From contig NZ_WTUZ01000015.1 in the NCBI RefSeq assembly GCF_009882985.1, positions 252,257 to 316,256 on the forward strand: a DNA stretch of 64,000 nt, in the 5' to 3' direction. Both the position numbers and the translations under genes were made by a program. The DNA comes from Paenibacillus silvestris. GTDB lineage: Bacteria; Bacillota; Bacilli; Paenibacillales; NBRC-103111. Positions within the stretch are counted from its first letter, which is position 1, and every line of letters begins with the position of its first letter. The notes beneath the pieces were generated by a model. The model had not been told where the DNA came from, made no database searches, and was given only the letters and a program-made list of their open reading frames with translations. Positions 43,905 to 53,137 of this stretch are shown one piece after another.

Positions 43905-44765
43905 TCACAGCGATTTGATCTGATTCCTGTACTCGCTCGGAGAAACGCCGTATAAGCGGCGGAATTGTTTGGAAAAATATAACGGATCATAAAAGCCCAC
44001 AGAGGCAGCGATCTGCTCAATTGTCAGTTCCAGCCGCTCACGCAGCAGTTGACGCGCTTTATCGACGCGAAGCTTGAGCAGAAACGTGACGGGAGTGACC
44101 TTGGTGTGACGCTTGAATAGGCGCGACAAATAGGCGCGATTATAGCCTAAGCTCTCTGCCATCATTTCAATAGTAATCGGCTCGGCATATTGGGTGGACA
44201 AATAGTGAATAGCTTGCTGAACGATTCGATCGCTTTCCGCCTCCGTGACGATACCGGCTGTTGTGGAGGCAGATAGAGCTTCGCAATACTCACCTAATAA
44301 TAGGAGTAGATATCCGATGGATTTCAGCTGTGCGCTCACTTTCTTGGCACGCAAGGCTTGTTGAATATGGCGAAACAGCACAGGGATGTGTCGATTGCGT
44401 TTGCTATGCAGGATAGGCTGCAGAGGATTGATGCCTGTCGAAGCTACCAAAGTGGGAGCTTGTTCGCCCGTGAAGGCAATCCAGCAGTAATGCCACGGAT
44501 CGTTTTCATCCGAAACATAGCTGATAAGCTGCTCTGGCTCGATGATGAAGCTGTCTCCTGCACCTAACGCATATTCTTCCCCCTGTGTGGAAAACACGCC
44601 TCTGCCTGAAATCACATAGTGAATTAAGTAGTAGTCGTACACCTTGGGACCTAGACGGTGTACAGGCTTCGTCTGACTCTCTCCAGCAAACAGCACGGTC
44701 AAAGCGCTCTCTCCAGATGGTAATGGATTAGAGACGACATAGTAGCTTTCCTGCTTGGGCATCAC
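43905..44765 (-). CDS. AraC-family regulator, likely of the gal operon
   Basis: 286 residues: N-terminal cupin-like AraC_binding domain (about 30-150, with YLIHYVISGRGVF and FIIEPEQLISYV) for an effector, and a C-terminal double HTH (about 185-280) with LGYNRAYLSRLFKRHTKVTP and the signature GFYDPLYFSKQFRRLYGVSP. It starts at GTG with GGAGAT nine bases upstream. It is divergent from galK, and two direct repeats 21 bp apart in the shared 200-bp region fit AraC half-sites. Expected to activate galKET with a galactose-related effector (inference). Confidence 0.87.
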   Translation of the reverse strand: MMPKQESYYVVSNPLPSGESALTVLFAGESQTKPVHRLGPKVYDYYLIHYVISGRGVFSTQGEEYALGAGDSFIIEPEQLISYVSDENDPWHYCWIAFTGEQAPTLVASTGINPLQPILHSKRNRHIPVLFRHIQQALRAKKVSAQLKSIGYLLLLLGEYCEALSASTTAGIVTEAESDRIVQQAIHYLSTQYAEPITIEMMAESLGYNRAYLSRLFKRHTKVTPVTFLLKLRVDKARQLLRERLELTIEQIAASVGFYDPLYFSKQFRRLYGVSPSEYRNQIKSL

Positions 44766-44845
44766 TTGTCTTCATCTCCGATGGATATGTCTTAATAGTC
44801 CTTTTAATTTACCATAGTCAGCAGTCATGAGGAAAGGTCGAAATC

Positions 44846-44906
44846 ACATTTTTCCATGTGAAGATAACATGCTTCCATAGCCAACAGTGCGTTCTTCTCT
44901 TATACT
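44846..44906 (+). promoter_or_regulatory. AraC direct repeats and galK promoter
   Basis: ACAT-N2-TTCCAT occurs at 44846-44857 and 44867-44878, exactly 21 bp apart in the same orientation. The TATACT box at 44901-44906 has no good -35 partner; the second repeat ends where the -35 box should be. This is the geometry of a class II AraC-activated promoter. Confidence 0.7.
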
Positions 44907-44962
44907 GAAGTTACAAACTTGCTCTTACATCAATCCTATAAAAAACTAAAGGCGGTGCCAGA

Positions 44963-46144
44963 ATGGCAGATTTGCAAGCTTTAAAAGACACGTTTATTGA
45001 AATTTACGGGGAATCCGCAGCGCCAATTTCAGCGTTTCATGCTCCAGGCCGGGTTAACCTGATCGGTGAGCACACGGATTACAATGGGGGTTATGTATTC
45101 CCAGCGGCATTAACGTTCGGAACGACGCTGCTGATCCGTCCAAGACAAGATCGTGTCATTGGATTTGCATCGACCAATCTGGCGCTTCGCAAACAAATTT
45201 CCATAGATGACTTGACCTACCAAGAAGAAGATAACTGGATAAACTATCCGAAAGGCATCTTCTTCCACTTGGCCCAAGAAGGCATGCCAGTTACGAAAGG
45301 CTACGACCTTTTGTTCCATGGTGAAATTCCGAATGGCGCTGGGCTCTCGTCCTCAGCTTCCATCGAAGTTGTAACAGCCTATGCCCTTGAAACTCTTGAG
45401 AAGTATCCGATTGATACCGTCAAGATTGCCCTGCTAGCGCAAAAAACAGAGAACCAATTCGTTGGCGTGAATTGTGGCATCATGGACCAATTCGCTGTAG
45501 CTAATGGGAAAAAGGATAACGCAATCCTGCTCATGTGCGATACGCTTGAGTACCGCCATGTGCCATTCCAAAGCGGCAGCTACAAGCTGGTGATTGGAAA
45601 TACGAACAAACGCAGAGGGCTCGTCGACTCCGCTTACAATGAAAGAAGAAGCCAATGCGAGCAGGCGGTCACTTACTTGCAGAAGCAGTTCCCAGCGATC
45701 ACGCTGCTTGGTCAGTTAAACCTTGATCAGTTCAACGAATACAAGCATCTGATTCCGGACGAAACGGTTCGCCGCAGAGCGCAGCACGTTGTAGAAGAAA
45801 TTGATCGTGTTCTTAAGTCGATCGAAGTTCTAGAACAAAATGATCTTGAATCTTTTGGCAAGCTAATGGTTGGTTCCCACAACTCTCTGCGTGATCTGTA
45901 TGAAGTAACTGGCGTTGAGCTGGATACGATGGTTGCGGCAGCGCTCAAGGTTCCAGGTGTACTAGGTGCACGCATGACTGGCGCAGGCTTCGGCGGATGT
46001 ACGGTTTCCTTGGTTCATGAAGACAGTGTACAAACATTTATCGATCAAGTCGGCAAAGAATATACAGAACAAACAGGTTTGACACCAAGTTTCTACGTAT
46101 GCGATATCGGAAATGGCGTTGAACAGATCGAGGAGGCGTTGTAA
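44963..46144 (+). CDS. galK: Galactokinase
   Basis: Phosphorylates alpha-D-galactose to galactose 1-phosphate with ATP (Leloir pathway). 393 residues, standard size. The galactokinase signature APGRVNLIGEHTDYNGGY is at about residues 26-43, the GHMP ATP-binding motif GAGLSSSASIE near 128, the catalytic-site segment CGIMDQFA near 173, and the GHMP C-terminal GARMTGAGFGG near 343. First gene of a tight galK-galE-galT operon behind an AraC-controlled promoter. Confidence 0.95.
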   Translation: MADLQALKDTFIEIYGESAAPISAFHAPGRVNLIGEHTDYNGGYVFPAALTFGTTLLIRPRQDRVIGFASTNLALRKQISIDDLTYQEEDNWINYPKGIFFHLAQEGMPVTKGYDLLFHGEIPNGAGLSSSASIEVVTAYALETLEKYPIDTVKIALLAQKTENQFVGVNCGIMDQFAVANGKKDNAILLMCDTLEYRHVPFQSGSYKLVIGNTNKRRGLVDSAYNERRSQCEQAVTYLQKQFPAITLLGQLNLDQFNEYKHLIPDETVRRRAQHVVEEIDRVLKSIEVLEQNDLESFGKLMVGSHNSLRDLYEVTGVELDTMVAAALKVPGVLGARMTGAGFGGCTVSLVHEDSVQTFIDQVGKEYTEQTGLTPSFYVCDIGNGVEQIEEAL

Positions 46145-47131
46145 ATGGCGATTCTAGTAACGGGCGGAGCCGGGTATATCGGTTCGCATGCAGTGGCTGA
46201 GCTGCTGGAAAAAGGCGAAGAGGTTGTTATTGTCGATAACTTGCAACAAGGGCACAGAGATGCTGTGCTTGGCGGCAAGCTGTATGTCGGTGATCTGCGT
46301 GATGGCGAGTTTCTGGATACTGTTTTTTCAGAAAACAGCATTGATGCCATCATCCATTTCGCAGCGAATTCGCTAGTTGGCGAGAGCATGACTAATCCAG
46401 CCAAATACTATCATAATAACGTGTACGGAACGCTCTGCTTGCTTGAAAAAATGAATCAATACGGCGTGAAAAATATCGTGTTCTCGTCAACAGCAGCTAC
46501 GTATGGCGAACCTGAGAACATTCCGATTTTGGAAAGCGACCGTACCTTGCCTACGAATACGTATGGCGAAACGAAGCTCGCGATGGAAAAAATGATGAAA
46601 TGGTTCGACACGGCCCATGGCATCAAATATGTCTCTTTGCGATATTTTAATGCAGCGGGCGCGCATGCCGGCGGCAAAATCGGTGAGGATCACAGCCCAG
46701 AGACGCACCTTATTCCAATCATTTTACAAGTGGCACTCGGTCAAAGAGCGCATATCTCCATCTACGGAGACGATTATGCTACGGAAGACGGCACTTGCGT
46801 GCGCGATTACATTCACGTCAGCGATTTGGCTAGCGCTCATGTGCTCGCGGTAGAGAAGCTGCGTGGCGGAGCGGAAAGCAATATTTATAACCTGGGCAAT
46901 GGCACAGGCTTCTCGGTTAAGCAAGTAATTGAAATCGCCCGCAAAGTAACAGGGCATGCTATTCCTGCAGTAATGGAGCCGCGCAGAGCGGGTGACCCTG
47001 CAACATTGATTGCCTCGTCAGAGCGTGCAAGAACGGAGCTGGGCTGGAAGCCGAGCCGCGATTCCCTGGAATCGATCATTGAAAGCGCATGGAACTGGCA
47101 CCAAAATAACCCGAGCGGTTACGCTGAGTAA
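46145..47131 (+). CDS. galE: UDP-glucose 4-epimerase
   Basis: Interconverts UDP-galactose and UDP-glucose with bound NAD. 328 residues. The Rossmann motif GGAGYIGSH is at residues 7-15, the [10 protein letters not shown] segment provides the catalytic Ser/Thr, and YGETK holds the Tyr-Lys pair near residue 140. The start immediately follows the galK stop codon (TAAATG), with the ribosome site inside galK (GAGGAGG). Confidence 0.95.
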   Translation: MAILVTGGAGYIGSHAVAELLEKGEEVVIVDNLQQGHRDAVLGGKLYVGDLRDGEFLDTVFSENSIDAIIHFAANSLVGESMTNPAKYYHNNVYGTLCLLEKMNQYGVKNIVFSSTAATYGEPENIPILESDRTLPTNTYGETKLAMEKMMKWFDTAHGIKYVSLRYFNAAGAHAGGKIGEDHSPETHLIPIILQVALGQRAHISIYGDDYATEDGTCVRDYIHVSDLASAHVLAVEKLRGGAESNIYNLGNGTGFSVKQVIEIARKVTGHAIPAVMEPRRAGDPATLIASSERARTELGWKPSRDSLESIIESAWNWHQNNPSGYAE

Positions 47132-47158
47132 GCTTGCTTAGAAAGGAATGTGGATCAC

Positions 47159-48739
47159 ATGGAACGGACAGTTGAAGCATCGCAGTTTACCGCATTGACC
47201 ATAGAAAGGCTCCTTCAGTTTGCGAAGCAAAATGGACTTATCGAGCAATTGGATGTCTATATTTCACGAAATGCTTTGCTTGATTTATTCGGGCTTGCTG
47301 AGCCTTATGCAGGAGAAGTGCCAGATGAGAAGTTAAGCAGCCCTGTAGCCCTGCTAGAAGAGCTGCTGGATGCCGCTTTCGAGGCGGGTCTCCTGGAAGA
47401 GAATACAGCCACGTACCGAGATCTGTTGGACGCACGGATTATGGGGCTGCTCATGCCTCGTCCTTCCGAGGTTGTGAATCAATTCTGGAACACAGCGAAG
47501 ACCAATGGCATAGAGTCGGCAACGAATTACTTTTACAAGCAGTCCATTGATTCTAATTATATTCGGATGGATCGTATTCAGAAAAATGAATACTGGCTCG
47601 CTGGGACAGCTTACGGCGATCTGGAGATCACGATCAATCTCTCCAAACCGGAGAAGGATCCGAAGGAAATTGCCCTGCTCAAAACGCTGCCACAAAGCAG
47701 CTACCCCGCATGTCTGCTCTGCGCAGACAACTTAGGCTATGCCGGACGTGTGAATCACCCGGCAAGACAGAATCTACGGATCATTCCGTTAGAGCTGGAT
47801 AATGAGAAATGGTACTTGCAATACTCGCCTTACGTGTATTACAACGAGCACAGCATTATTTTCCATGAGAAGCACATCCCGATGAAAACTACGGCGAATA
47901 CGTTCTATCGATTGCTGGATTTCATCGATCAATTCCCGCATTACTTCATCGGCTCCAATGCGGATCTGCCGATCGTGGGCGGCTCCATCCTGAATCATGA
48001 CCACTTCCAGGGCGGACGCCATCAATTCCCGATGGAAAAAGCGCCAAGTGAGAAAGCCTTCACGAACGCTGAGTTCGCTGGTGTGAAGGCCGCTATCGTG
48101 AAGTGGCCGATGTCGGTAATCCGCTTGAGCGGCCATAACAAGCAGCAGCTTTATAAGCTCTCGAGCAAGCTGCTCGAAGACTGGCGTGCGTACAGTGATG
48201 CGGAAGCGGACGTCCTCGCCTTCAGCGAGAAGGACGGACAGCGGATCCCGCATAACACGATCACCCCGATCGCCCGCAACAACGCACGGGGCGAGTACGA
48301 GCTTGACCTGGTGCTGCGGAACAACCGCACCAGCGCAGAGCATCCGGATGGCATCTTCCATCCGCACCAGAACTTACACCACATCAAGAAGGAGAACATC
48401 GGCTTGATTGAGGTTATGGGGCTGGCGGTACTGCCTGGCCGCTTGCAGGAGGAGCTGGCGGATATCGCCAAGATCCTCACGGGCGAAGCCGACTTCGGCA
48501 GCGCAATCCGCGATGAGGCCGCCCATCCGCTGCATAAGCATGCGGCTTGGATCGAGGCGATGCTCGCGAAGATCAGCGCTCCGCTGACGGCGAACGGCGC
48601 GAAAGCGTTGCTGCAGGAGGAAGTTGGCAGCAAGTTCATGGACGTGCTGCTCGACGCGGGCGTGTTCAAGCGTGATGAAGCCGGGCAAGCGGCTTTTGAA
48701 CGGTTTTTGATAGCTGCTGGCTTTGCGCAGCAGCAATAA
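47159..48739 (+). CDS. galT: UDP-glucose-hexose-1-phosphate uridylyltransferase, class II
   Basis: Transfers UMP from UDP-glucose to galactose 1-phosphate. 526 residues, the long Firmicutes type (GalT class II), not the 350-residue E. coli type. Recognisable pieces are NHDHFQGGRHQFPMEKAP, corresponding to the active-site His-rich region, FVGSNADLP-like FIGSNADLPIVGGSI, and HPHQNLHHIKKENIGLIEVMG in two parts. The ATG at 47159 is preferred to a GTG at 47150 that lies too near the AAAGGA site. Last gene of the Leloir operon; the 3' third is richer in G and C. Confidence 0.93.
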   Translation: MERTVEASQFTALTIERLLQFAKQNGLIEQLDVYISRNALLDLFGLAEPYAGEVPDEKLSSPVALLEELLDAAFEAGLLEENTATYRDLLDARIMGLLMPRPSEVVNQFWNTAKTNGIESATNYFYKQSIDSNYIRMDRIQKNEYWLAGTAYGDLEITINLSKPEKDPKEIALLKTLPQSSYPACLLCADNLGYAGRVNHPARQNLRIIPLELDNEKWYLQYSPYVYYNEHSIIFHEKHIPMKTTANTFYRLLDFIDQFPHYFIGSNADLPIVGGSILNHDHFQGGRHQFPMEKAPSEKAFTNAEFAGVKAAIVKWPMSVIRLSGHNKQQLYKLSSKLLEDWRAYSDAEADVLAFSEKDGQRIPHNTITPIARNNARGEYELDLVLRNNRTSAEHPDGIFHPHQNLHHIKKENIGLIEVMGLAVLPGRLQEELADIAKILTGEADFGSAIRDEAAHPLHKHAAWIEAMLAKISAPLTANGAKALLQEEVGSKFMDVLLDAGVFKRDEAGQAAFERFLIAAGFAQQQ

Positions 48740-48745
48740 AGAGGA

Positions 48746-48777
48746 GCTCCCTGGTCATATGGACCGGGGAGTTTTTT
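48746..48777 (+). terminator. Terminator of galKET
   Basis: CTCCCTGGTC pairs with GGACCGGGGAG (with one bulge) and is followed by TTTTTT, about 10 bp after galT. Confidence 0.85.
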
Positions 48778-48819
48778 GCGATTTGGCGTAGGAGGAGGAG
48801 CACTCCGCGTACTGTTAGG

Positions 48820-48996
48820 GGAACTACAGGGCGCTATTTCAATGGGAATAGCCGATTGAGGCAGCGAGGGGGAACTACAGTCCACTATTTTGGCTATTTT
48901 GATGGAAATAAGCAGATTTGAGCGTGAATAAGACCCTGTAGTTCCGCCTGGACCTACAAATAGGCCTGTTCCTCCGAATTAAGACCCTGTAGTTCC
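48820..48996. repeat. Four-arm intergenic element, family B, copy 4
   Basis: Direct arms GGAACTACAGGGCGCTATTT (48820) and GGAACTACAGTCCACTATTT (48871), 51 bp apart; inverted arms end in AGTTCC at 48945 and 48996, 51 bp apart. Inner span 75 bp. Unlike most copies it is between two genes read in the same direction. The remaining 230 bp to the next gene show nothing recognisable apart from its ribosome site. Confidence 0.88.
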
Positions 48997-49231
48997 TTTC
49001 GTGCAACCACCCTTTTAGAAGTTTCATCCGATCTACCCAAGGGGGATTTCAGCGGGAGGAGTGCTCTAAGTGCACGTGAGGTGGTATATTGTGCAGGCGG
49101 TACCCGCCCGTCTAGCGGTTTTGGTGAAGCATCAACCCTTTGAATACTGGACACGATTTTAGTAAACTAAAGGTAGTTGATGGAAGGTTCACTTGATCGA
49201 ATCCTAGGAGGACCGAGGAGGCTAAACCAGC

Positions 49232-50221
49232 ATGGATAGCTTTAAGGCGTTAATGGTGGAGAAGACAGAGGAACGTTTTTCCGCCCAAGTGAAAGAGCTG
49301 CGAATTGAAGATTTACCACCGGGTGAAGTGACGATACGCGTGCGCTACTCGGGTATTAATTATAAAGATGCGTTGGCCTGCACGCCGAACGGGCGTGTTG
49401 TGCGCAAGTATCCTATCGTGCCTGGCATCGATCTGGCAGGTACTGTGGCTGTTTCGTCAGACCCGCGCTTTCGCGAAGGGGATGAGGTGCTTGTGACCAG
49501 CTATGAGCTGGGAACGGGACATTACGGCGGGTTTAGCGCCTATGCGCGCGTTCCAGCCGATTGGGTTGTGCCGCTGCCGAAGGGGTTGTCCCACAGGGAG
49601 TCCATGATACTGGGGACGGCTGGTTTTACGGCAGCTCTCTCGATTCAGCGCATGGAGGAGAATAGACTGAGCAAAGAGAAGGGTCCTGTACTCGTTCGCG
49701 GTGCTACCGGCGGAGTAGGCAGCAACAGTGTGTCGATGCTGGCTGCGCTCGGTTATGAGGTGGAGGCCAGTACGGGCAAGTCCGCTGACCATGCCTATTT
49801 GCTCGAATTGGGGGCGAAACGTGTCGTGCCCCGGGAAGAGCTTTCCCCGTCCGTCAGAAAGCCGCTGGACAAGGAATATTGGGCAGGCTGTGTCGACCCG
49901 GTGGGAGGAGAGTCGCTAGCCTATGTGCTGAGCCGGATGAAATACGGCGGATCCGTAGCGCTGAGCGGAGTGACAGGCGGCGGTGAATTTGCCGCGACGG
50001 TGTTTCCTTTTATACTGCGGGGCGTGAATCTATTGGGTATTGATTCGGTGCTCTGCCCATCCGATATTCGGCGGCCCCTTTGGGAACGGATAGCTGGGGA
50101 ATTGAAGCCGCGGCTGATCGAGCAGATGGTGTACAAAGAAGTGACATTGGATGGGGTTGCCGAAGCGACACAAGAGGTTTTGGACGGGAAAGTTAGAGGG
50201 CGAGTGCTTGTTAGCTTGTAA
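49232..50221 (+). CDS. YhdH/YhfP-family zinc-free quinone oxidoreductase-like reductase
   Basis: 329-residue medium-chain reductase. The N-terminal GroES-like domain (IRVRYSGINYKDALACTPNGR split as IRVRYSGINYKDAL and ACTPNGR; YPIVPGIDLAGTV) lacks zinc ligands. The NADPH site has VRGATGGVGSNSVSMLAALG in two parts and the ASTGKSADHAYLLELGA strand, typical of YhdH/YhfP and AcuI. AcuI reduces acryloyl-CoA, and others reduce quinones or enones; the substrate here is open. GGAGG stands upstream of the ATG. Followed after about 40 bp by the C-N hydrolase gene. Confidence 0.9.
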   Translation: MDSFKALMVEKTEERFSAQVKELRIEDLPPGEVTIRVRYSGINYKDALACTPNGRVVRKYPIVPGIDLAGTVAVSSDPRFREGDEVLVTSYELGTGHYGGFSAYARVPADWVVPLPKGLSHRESMILGTAGFTAALSIQRMEENRLSKEKGPVLVRGATGGVGSNSVSMLAALGYEVEASTGKSADHAYLLELGAKRVVPREELSPSVRKPLDKEYWAGCVDPVGGESLAYVLSRMKYGGSVALSGVTGGGEFAATVFPFILRGVNLLGIDSVLCPSDIRRPLWERIAGELKPRLIEQMVYKEVTLDGVAEATQEVLDGKVRGRVLVSL

Positions 50222-50262
50222 CTCTGGCCCATACAAATGATGACAAGTTGGGAGAGATGACG

Positions 50263-51120
50263 TTGAAAATGCGAGTTTCGGCCGTGCAGTACCATTTGCA
50301 TACGATACACAATTTTGAAGAGTTCGCTGCGCAGGTGGAGCATTATGTGAAGGTGGCTCAGGAGTTTGAGGCGGATTTTGTGCTGTTTCCAGAGCTGTTT
50401 ACGACACAATTGATGTCCATTGGCGATGAGAATGGCAAAGCACTGTCGATTGAGGCGTTGCCGTCGTTTACGGAGGCTTATCGGACGCTATTTCAGGGGT
50501 TGGCGAAGCAAACAGACATGCATATCATTGGCGGCACGCACATTACCTCTGAAGAGGGTAAGCTGTATAACACGGCCTTTTTATTTTATCCGGACGGACG
50601 TGTTGGGGAGCAGAAAAAACTGCACATTACCCCGACCGAGGTGAAGGAATGGAATATGGGTGCTGGGGATTCGCTGCAGGTTTTTGACACGGAGAAAGGC
50701 CGCATCGCGATACTCGTCTGCTATGACGTGGAATTCCCGGAAATCGTCCGAATGGCTAGAGCTCGCGGCGCTGATGTGCTGTTCGCTCCTTCCTGTACGG
50801 ATGACCGGCATGGGTTCCACCGAGTGCGCTACACGTGCCATGCACGGACTATTGAGAATCAAATCTACGTCGTTACTACGGGTACGGTCGGCGCGCTGCC
50901 AACGGTTGATTTCATGAGGGCGAATTTCGGGCAGGCTGCAGTGCTAACCCCGAATGATGTGCCTTTTCCGCCAAAAGGCATTATGGTCGAAGGCGAAATC
51001 AACGGCGACATGGTGGTCACGGCTGATTTGGATCTAGATTTACTAACCCTTGTCCGCGAAAAAGGTTCTGTCACCACATGGCGTGACCGCAGGACGGATC
51101 TATACACCGATTGGTCCTAA
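50263..51120 (+). CDS. Carbon-nitrogen hydrolase (nitrilase superfamily)
   Basis: About 285 residues with the complete Glu-Lys-Cys triad: Glu in LFPELFTTQL, Lys in KKLHITPTEVKEW, Cys in ILVCYDVEFPEI. Such enzymes hydrolyse amides such as omega-amides or carbamoyl compounds; the specificity is not visible. Possible starts are ATG 50257, TTG 50263 and ATG 50269; GGGAGAG upstream is best spaced for the TTG. The next gene begins 24 bp after the stop and encodes an acetyltransferase; fused GNAT plus C-N hydrolase proteins are known in other bacteria, which supports a shared pathway. Confidence 0.85.
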   Translation: MKMRVSAVQYHLHTIHNFEEFAAQVEHYVKVAQEFEADFVLFPELFTTQLMSIGDENGKALSIEALPSFTEAYRTLFQGLAKQTDMHIIGGTHITSEEGKLYNTAFLFYPDGRVGEQKKLHITPTEVKEWNMGAGDSLQVFDTEKGRIAILVCYDVEFPEIVRMARARGADVLFAPSCTDDRHGFHRVRYTCHARTIENQIYVVTTGTVGALPTVDFMRANFGQAAVLTPNDVPFPPKGIMVEGEINGDMVVTADLDLDLLTLVREKGSVTTWRDRRTDLYTDWS

Positions 51121-51144
51121 ATGGGGCGAGGAGGTATGCCAAAC

Positions 51145-51843
51145 ATGATGGATGTGAATTCGCACCAATTTTACGCTAAAAAGCTGTACGTCTTCGAAGG
51201 CGATAAGCCCATGCAGGCAGTCATACGCAATTATGAAAAAGATGACATTGGCGCGCTGATTCGCGTTCAGCAGGAAAGCTTTCCACCGCCTTTTCCGTCG
51301 GAATTATGGTGGAATGAGGAGCAGCTCACGGAGCACATCACACGATTTCCCCAAGGCGCACTCTGTGTAGAGGTGGGGGGCAAGATTGTGGGTTCCATCA
51401 CAGGGCTGCTTGTCGACTATGATGAAGAGCATGCAGGTGATCATAGCTGGTCGACGCTAACAGATGATGGTTATATCCGTACGCACCAGCCTGATGGCGA
51501 TACCCTGTATATTGTGGATATCTGCGTGATGCCTGCCTATCGCAAGTTCGGTCTTGGCAAATGGATGATGCAGTCCATGTATGAAGTGGTCGTGCATTTG
51601 GGGCTGCGCAGGCTGCTCGGAGGCGGGCGCATGCCGGGGTACCACCGGCATGCCGAAGAGATGACCGCGGAGGAATATGCGAAGGCGGTCATGGCAGGGA
51701 CCTGCAAGGACCCGGTTATTACGTTCCTGCTGCGCTGCGGGAGAACGCCGGTGCAGGTTGTGCCGAATTATTTGCAGGATGAGGAATCATTGAACTATGC
51801 GCTTTTGATGGAATGGCGGAATCCATTTCGAATTAGTAAGTAA
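51145..51843 (+). CDS. GNAT acetyltransferase, partner of the C-N hydrolase
   Basis: 232 residues. The acetyl-CoA-binding core is YIVDICVMPAYRKFGLGKWM (about residues 118-137), with the RxFGLG pattern standing for the usual R/Q-x-x-G-x-G/A motif. VGSITGLLVDYDE and LRRLLGGGRMPGY flank it. The start at 51145 has GAGGAGG ten bases upstream. It lies between the C-N hydrolase and another GNAT-like gene in an apparent operon. The order matches the two halves of bifunctional GNAT/C-N hydrolase proteins but as separate genes. Confidence 0.82.
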   Translation: MMDVNSHQFYAKKLYVFEGDKPMQAVIRNYEKDDIGALIRVQQESFPPPFPSELWWNEEQLTEHITRFPQGALCVEVGGKIVGSITGLLVDYDEEHAGDHSWSTLTDDGYIRTHQPDGDTLYIVDICVMPAYRKFGLGKWMMQSMYEVVVHLGLRRLLGGGRMPGYHRHAEEMTAEEYAKAVMAGTCKDPVITFLLRCGRTPVQVVPNYLQDEESLNYALLMEWRNPFRISK

Positions 51844-51860
51844 AGGAGCTTGAGGAACTT

Positions 51861-52532
51861 ATGGAATACATACGGATAACAAGTATTGACAACCCTTTGT
51901 TTCGTGCGATGCATGATCTGATGAAAGAGGTATTTCCCCCGGAAGAAGTGCTGGAATATGCGTTATGGAAAGAGCCGCTCGAGGACCCGGGTATTCGGGT
52001 GTTTGTTGCTGTGCACGAAGGGAAGGTCGTTGGCACGACAGAGTACCGCTATTATGAGGATTTTCAAGTGGCGATGACGGATTTCACGATCATTGGTCAA
52101 GCAGGACTTGGCATTGGCCGTTTCCTGGCGCGCAAACGTTGGAATGACCTAGAGGCTCTGGCGGCTGAGTCGGGCAAACCGATGCTGGGAATGTTCGCTG
52201 AGATCTATGATCCATATCGGATCGAAGGGCATGCGTTTGGCGGCGTGAAGCCAATGGATCCTTACGTGCGGCGAGAAGTCTTGTCGCATCTCGGTTACAA
52301 AAGAATTGATTTCACCTATGTGCATCCTTCTTGGGAAAACAATGGGGAAGCGGTGGAGGAGCTGGACCTCTGCTTCTTTCCGACAGACGAAGACATGACG
52401 CAGCTTGATGCAGCGATTGTCGTGAAGTTCTTGAAGCGTTATTATGCCGTTCTCGCAAATAAACCGCAGGCGTGGCATGCTATGGTTGAAGGGCTTGAGG
52501 GGAAAGCAACGCTGGCACTTTTACCTTTATAA
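51861..52532 (+). CDS. GNAT-fold protein
   Basis: 223 residues beginning 17 bp after the preceding acetyltransferase gene, with AAGGAGCTTGAGG upstream. The pattern RVFVAVHEGKVVGTTEYRYY and IIGQAGLGIGRFLARKRWND (each 20 or fewer) resembles the central strands and pyrophosphate loop of GNAT enzymes, though the loop is unusual (GQAGLGIGRF). Probably a third enzyme of the same small pathway; function unknown. Confidence 0.7.
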   Translation: MEYIRITSIDNPLFRAMHDLMKEVFPPEEVLEYALWKEPLEDPGIRVFVAVHEGKVVGTTEYRYYEDFQVAMTDFTIIGQAGLGIGRFLARKRWNDLEALAAESGKPMLGMFAEIYDPYRIEGHAFGGVKPMDPYVRREVLSHLGYKRIDFTYVHPSWENNGEAVEELDLCFFPTDEDMTQLDAAIVVKFLKRYYAVLANKPQAWHAMVEGLEGKATLALLPL

Positions 52533-52542
52533 GTGGAAAAAA

Positions 52543-52588
52543 GCTATCTCAAAGGTTCGGAAAGTTCATCTTCCGTCTCTGAGATAGC
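52543..52588. terminator. Bidirectional terminator
   Basis: GCTATCTC pairs with GAGATAGC, flanked by an A-run on the left, between the convergent GNAT and SRPBCC genes. Confidence 0.75.
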
Positions 52589-52595
52589 CCTCTAA

Positions 52596-53045
52596 TTACC
52601 AACCAAAGTCTAACGTTTTACCAGTCTCCGCAAGTGTCTTAATGTTGCTTAAAGTCATCCACCAGCTATCCTTCGTTCGCTCGAAGCTCGGGTGGTTCGG
52701 CGTCCATTGGTCATTGATGAGTGTCAATTTCGTGCAGCTGCCGACCGTCTCTAACGTAAACGTCATTCGCGATTCAAAATCCGCATGATTCGGGTTGTAG
52801 GACGGACCAGCATGCTCGGTGCAGGAGAGAAGTTTCTCCGGTTCGTAGGCCAGAATCTTGCCATAGACATGCACCGTTTCGTCGCCTTCATTGCCAGGTC
52901 CAATGTATCTGAAATCAGAACCGATCTCGAACGTAGACTCCAGTACGCTGCCGAAGAGAATTTGACGCGTCCCCTCCGGTGTCACCAGAATATCCCACAC
53001 TTCTTTGCAAGTTGCACCAATGTAAAATTCGTATTTTAATTCCAA
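52596..53045 (-). CDS. SRPBCC/AHSA1-family protein
   Basis: 149-residue START-like hydrophobic-pocket protein: YEFYIGATCKEVWDIL at the N-terminus, the central strands with GKILAYEPEKLLSCT and MTFTLETVG, and the C-terminal long helix SWWMTLSNIKTLAETGK. Starts at TTG with GGGAGTGAG ten bases upstream. Divergent from an AraC-family regulator; such pairs are common in Bacillales, and the regulator may control it. Confidence 0.82.
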   Translation of the reverse strand: MELKYEFYIGATCKEVWDILVTPEGTRQILFGSVLESTFEIGSDFRYIGPGNEGDETVHVYGKILAYEPEKLLSCTEHAGPSYNPNHADFESRMTFTLETVGSCTKLTLINDQWTPNHPSFERTKDSWWMTLSNIKTLAETGKTLDFGW

Positions 53046-53137
53046 CTTTAGCTCACTCCCTCGTTATGTGTTAAGTTTATGATATAGGTTTGTACGCACC
53101 AAGTATTGTAAAAACGCGACAAGGAGTGATTGCTGTC

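Noticed and set aside
48954..49154. Minus-strand open frame between galT and the oxidoreductase gene
   Set aside because: It overlaps the last arm of a family B element and has no ribosome site or recognisable sequence.
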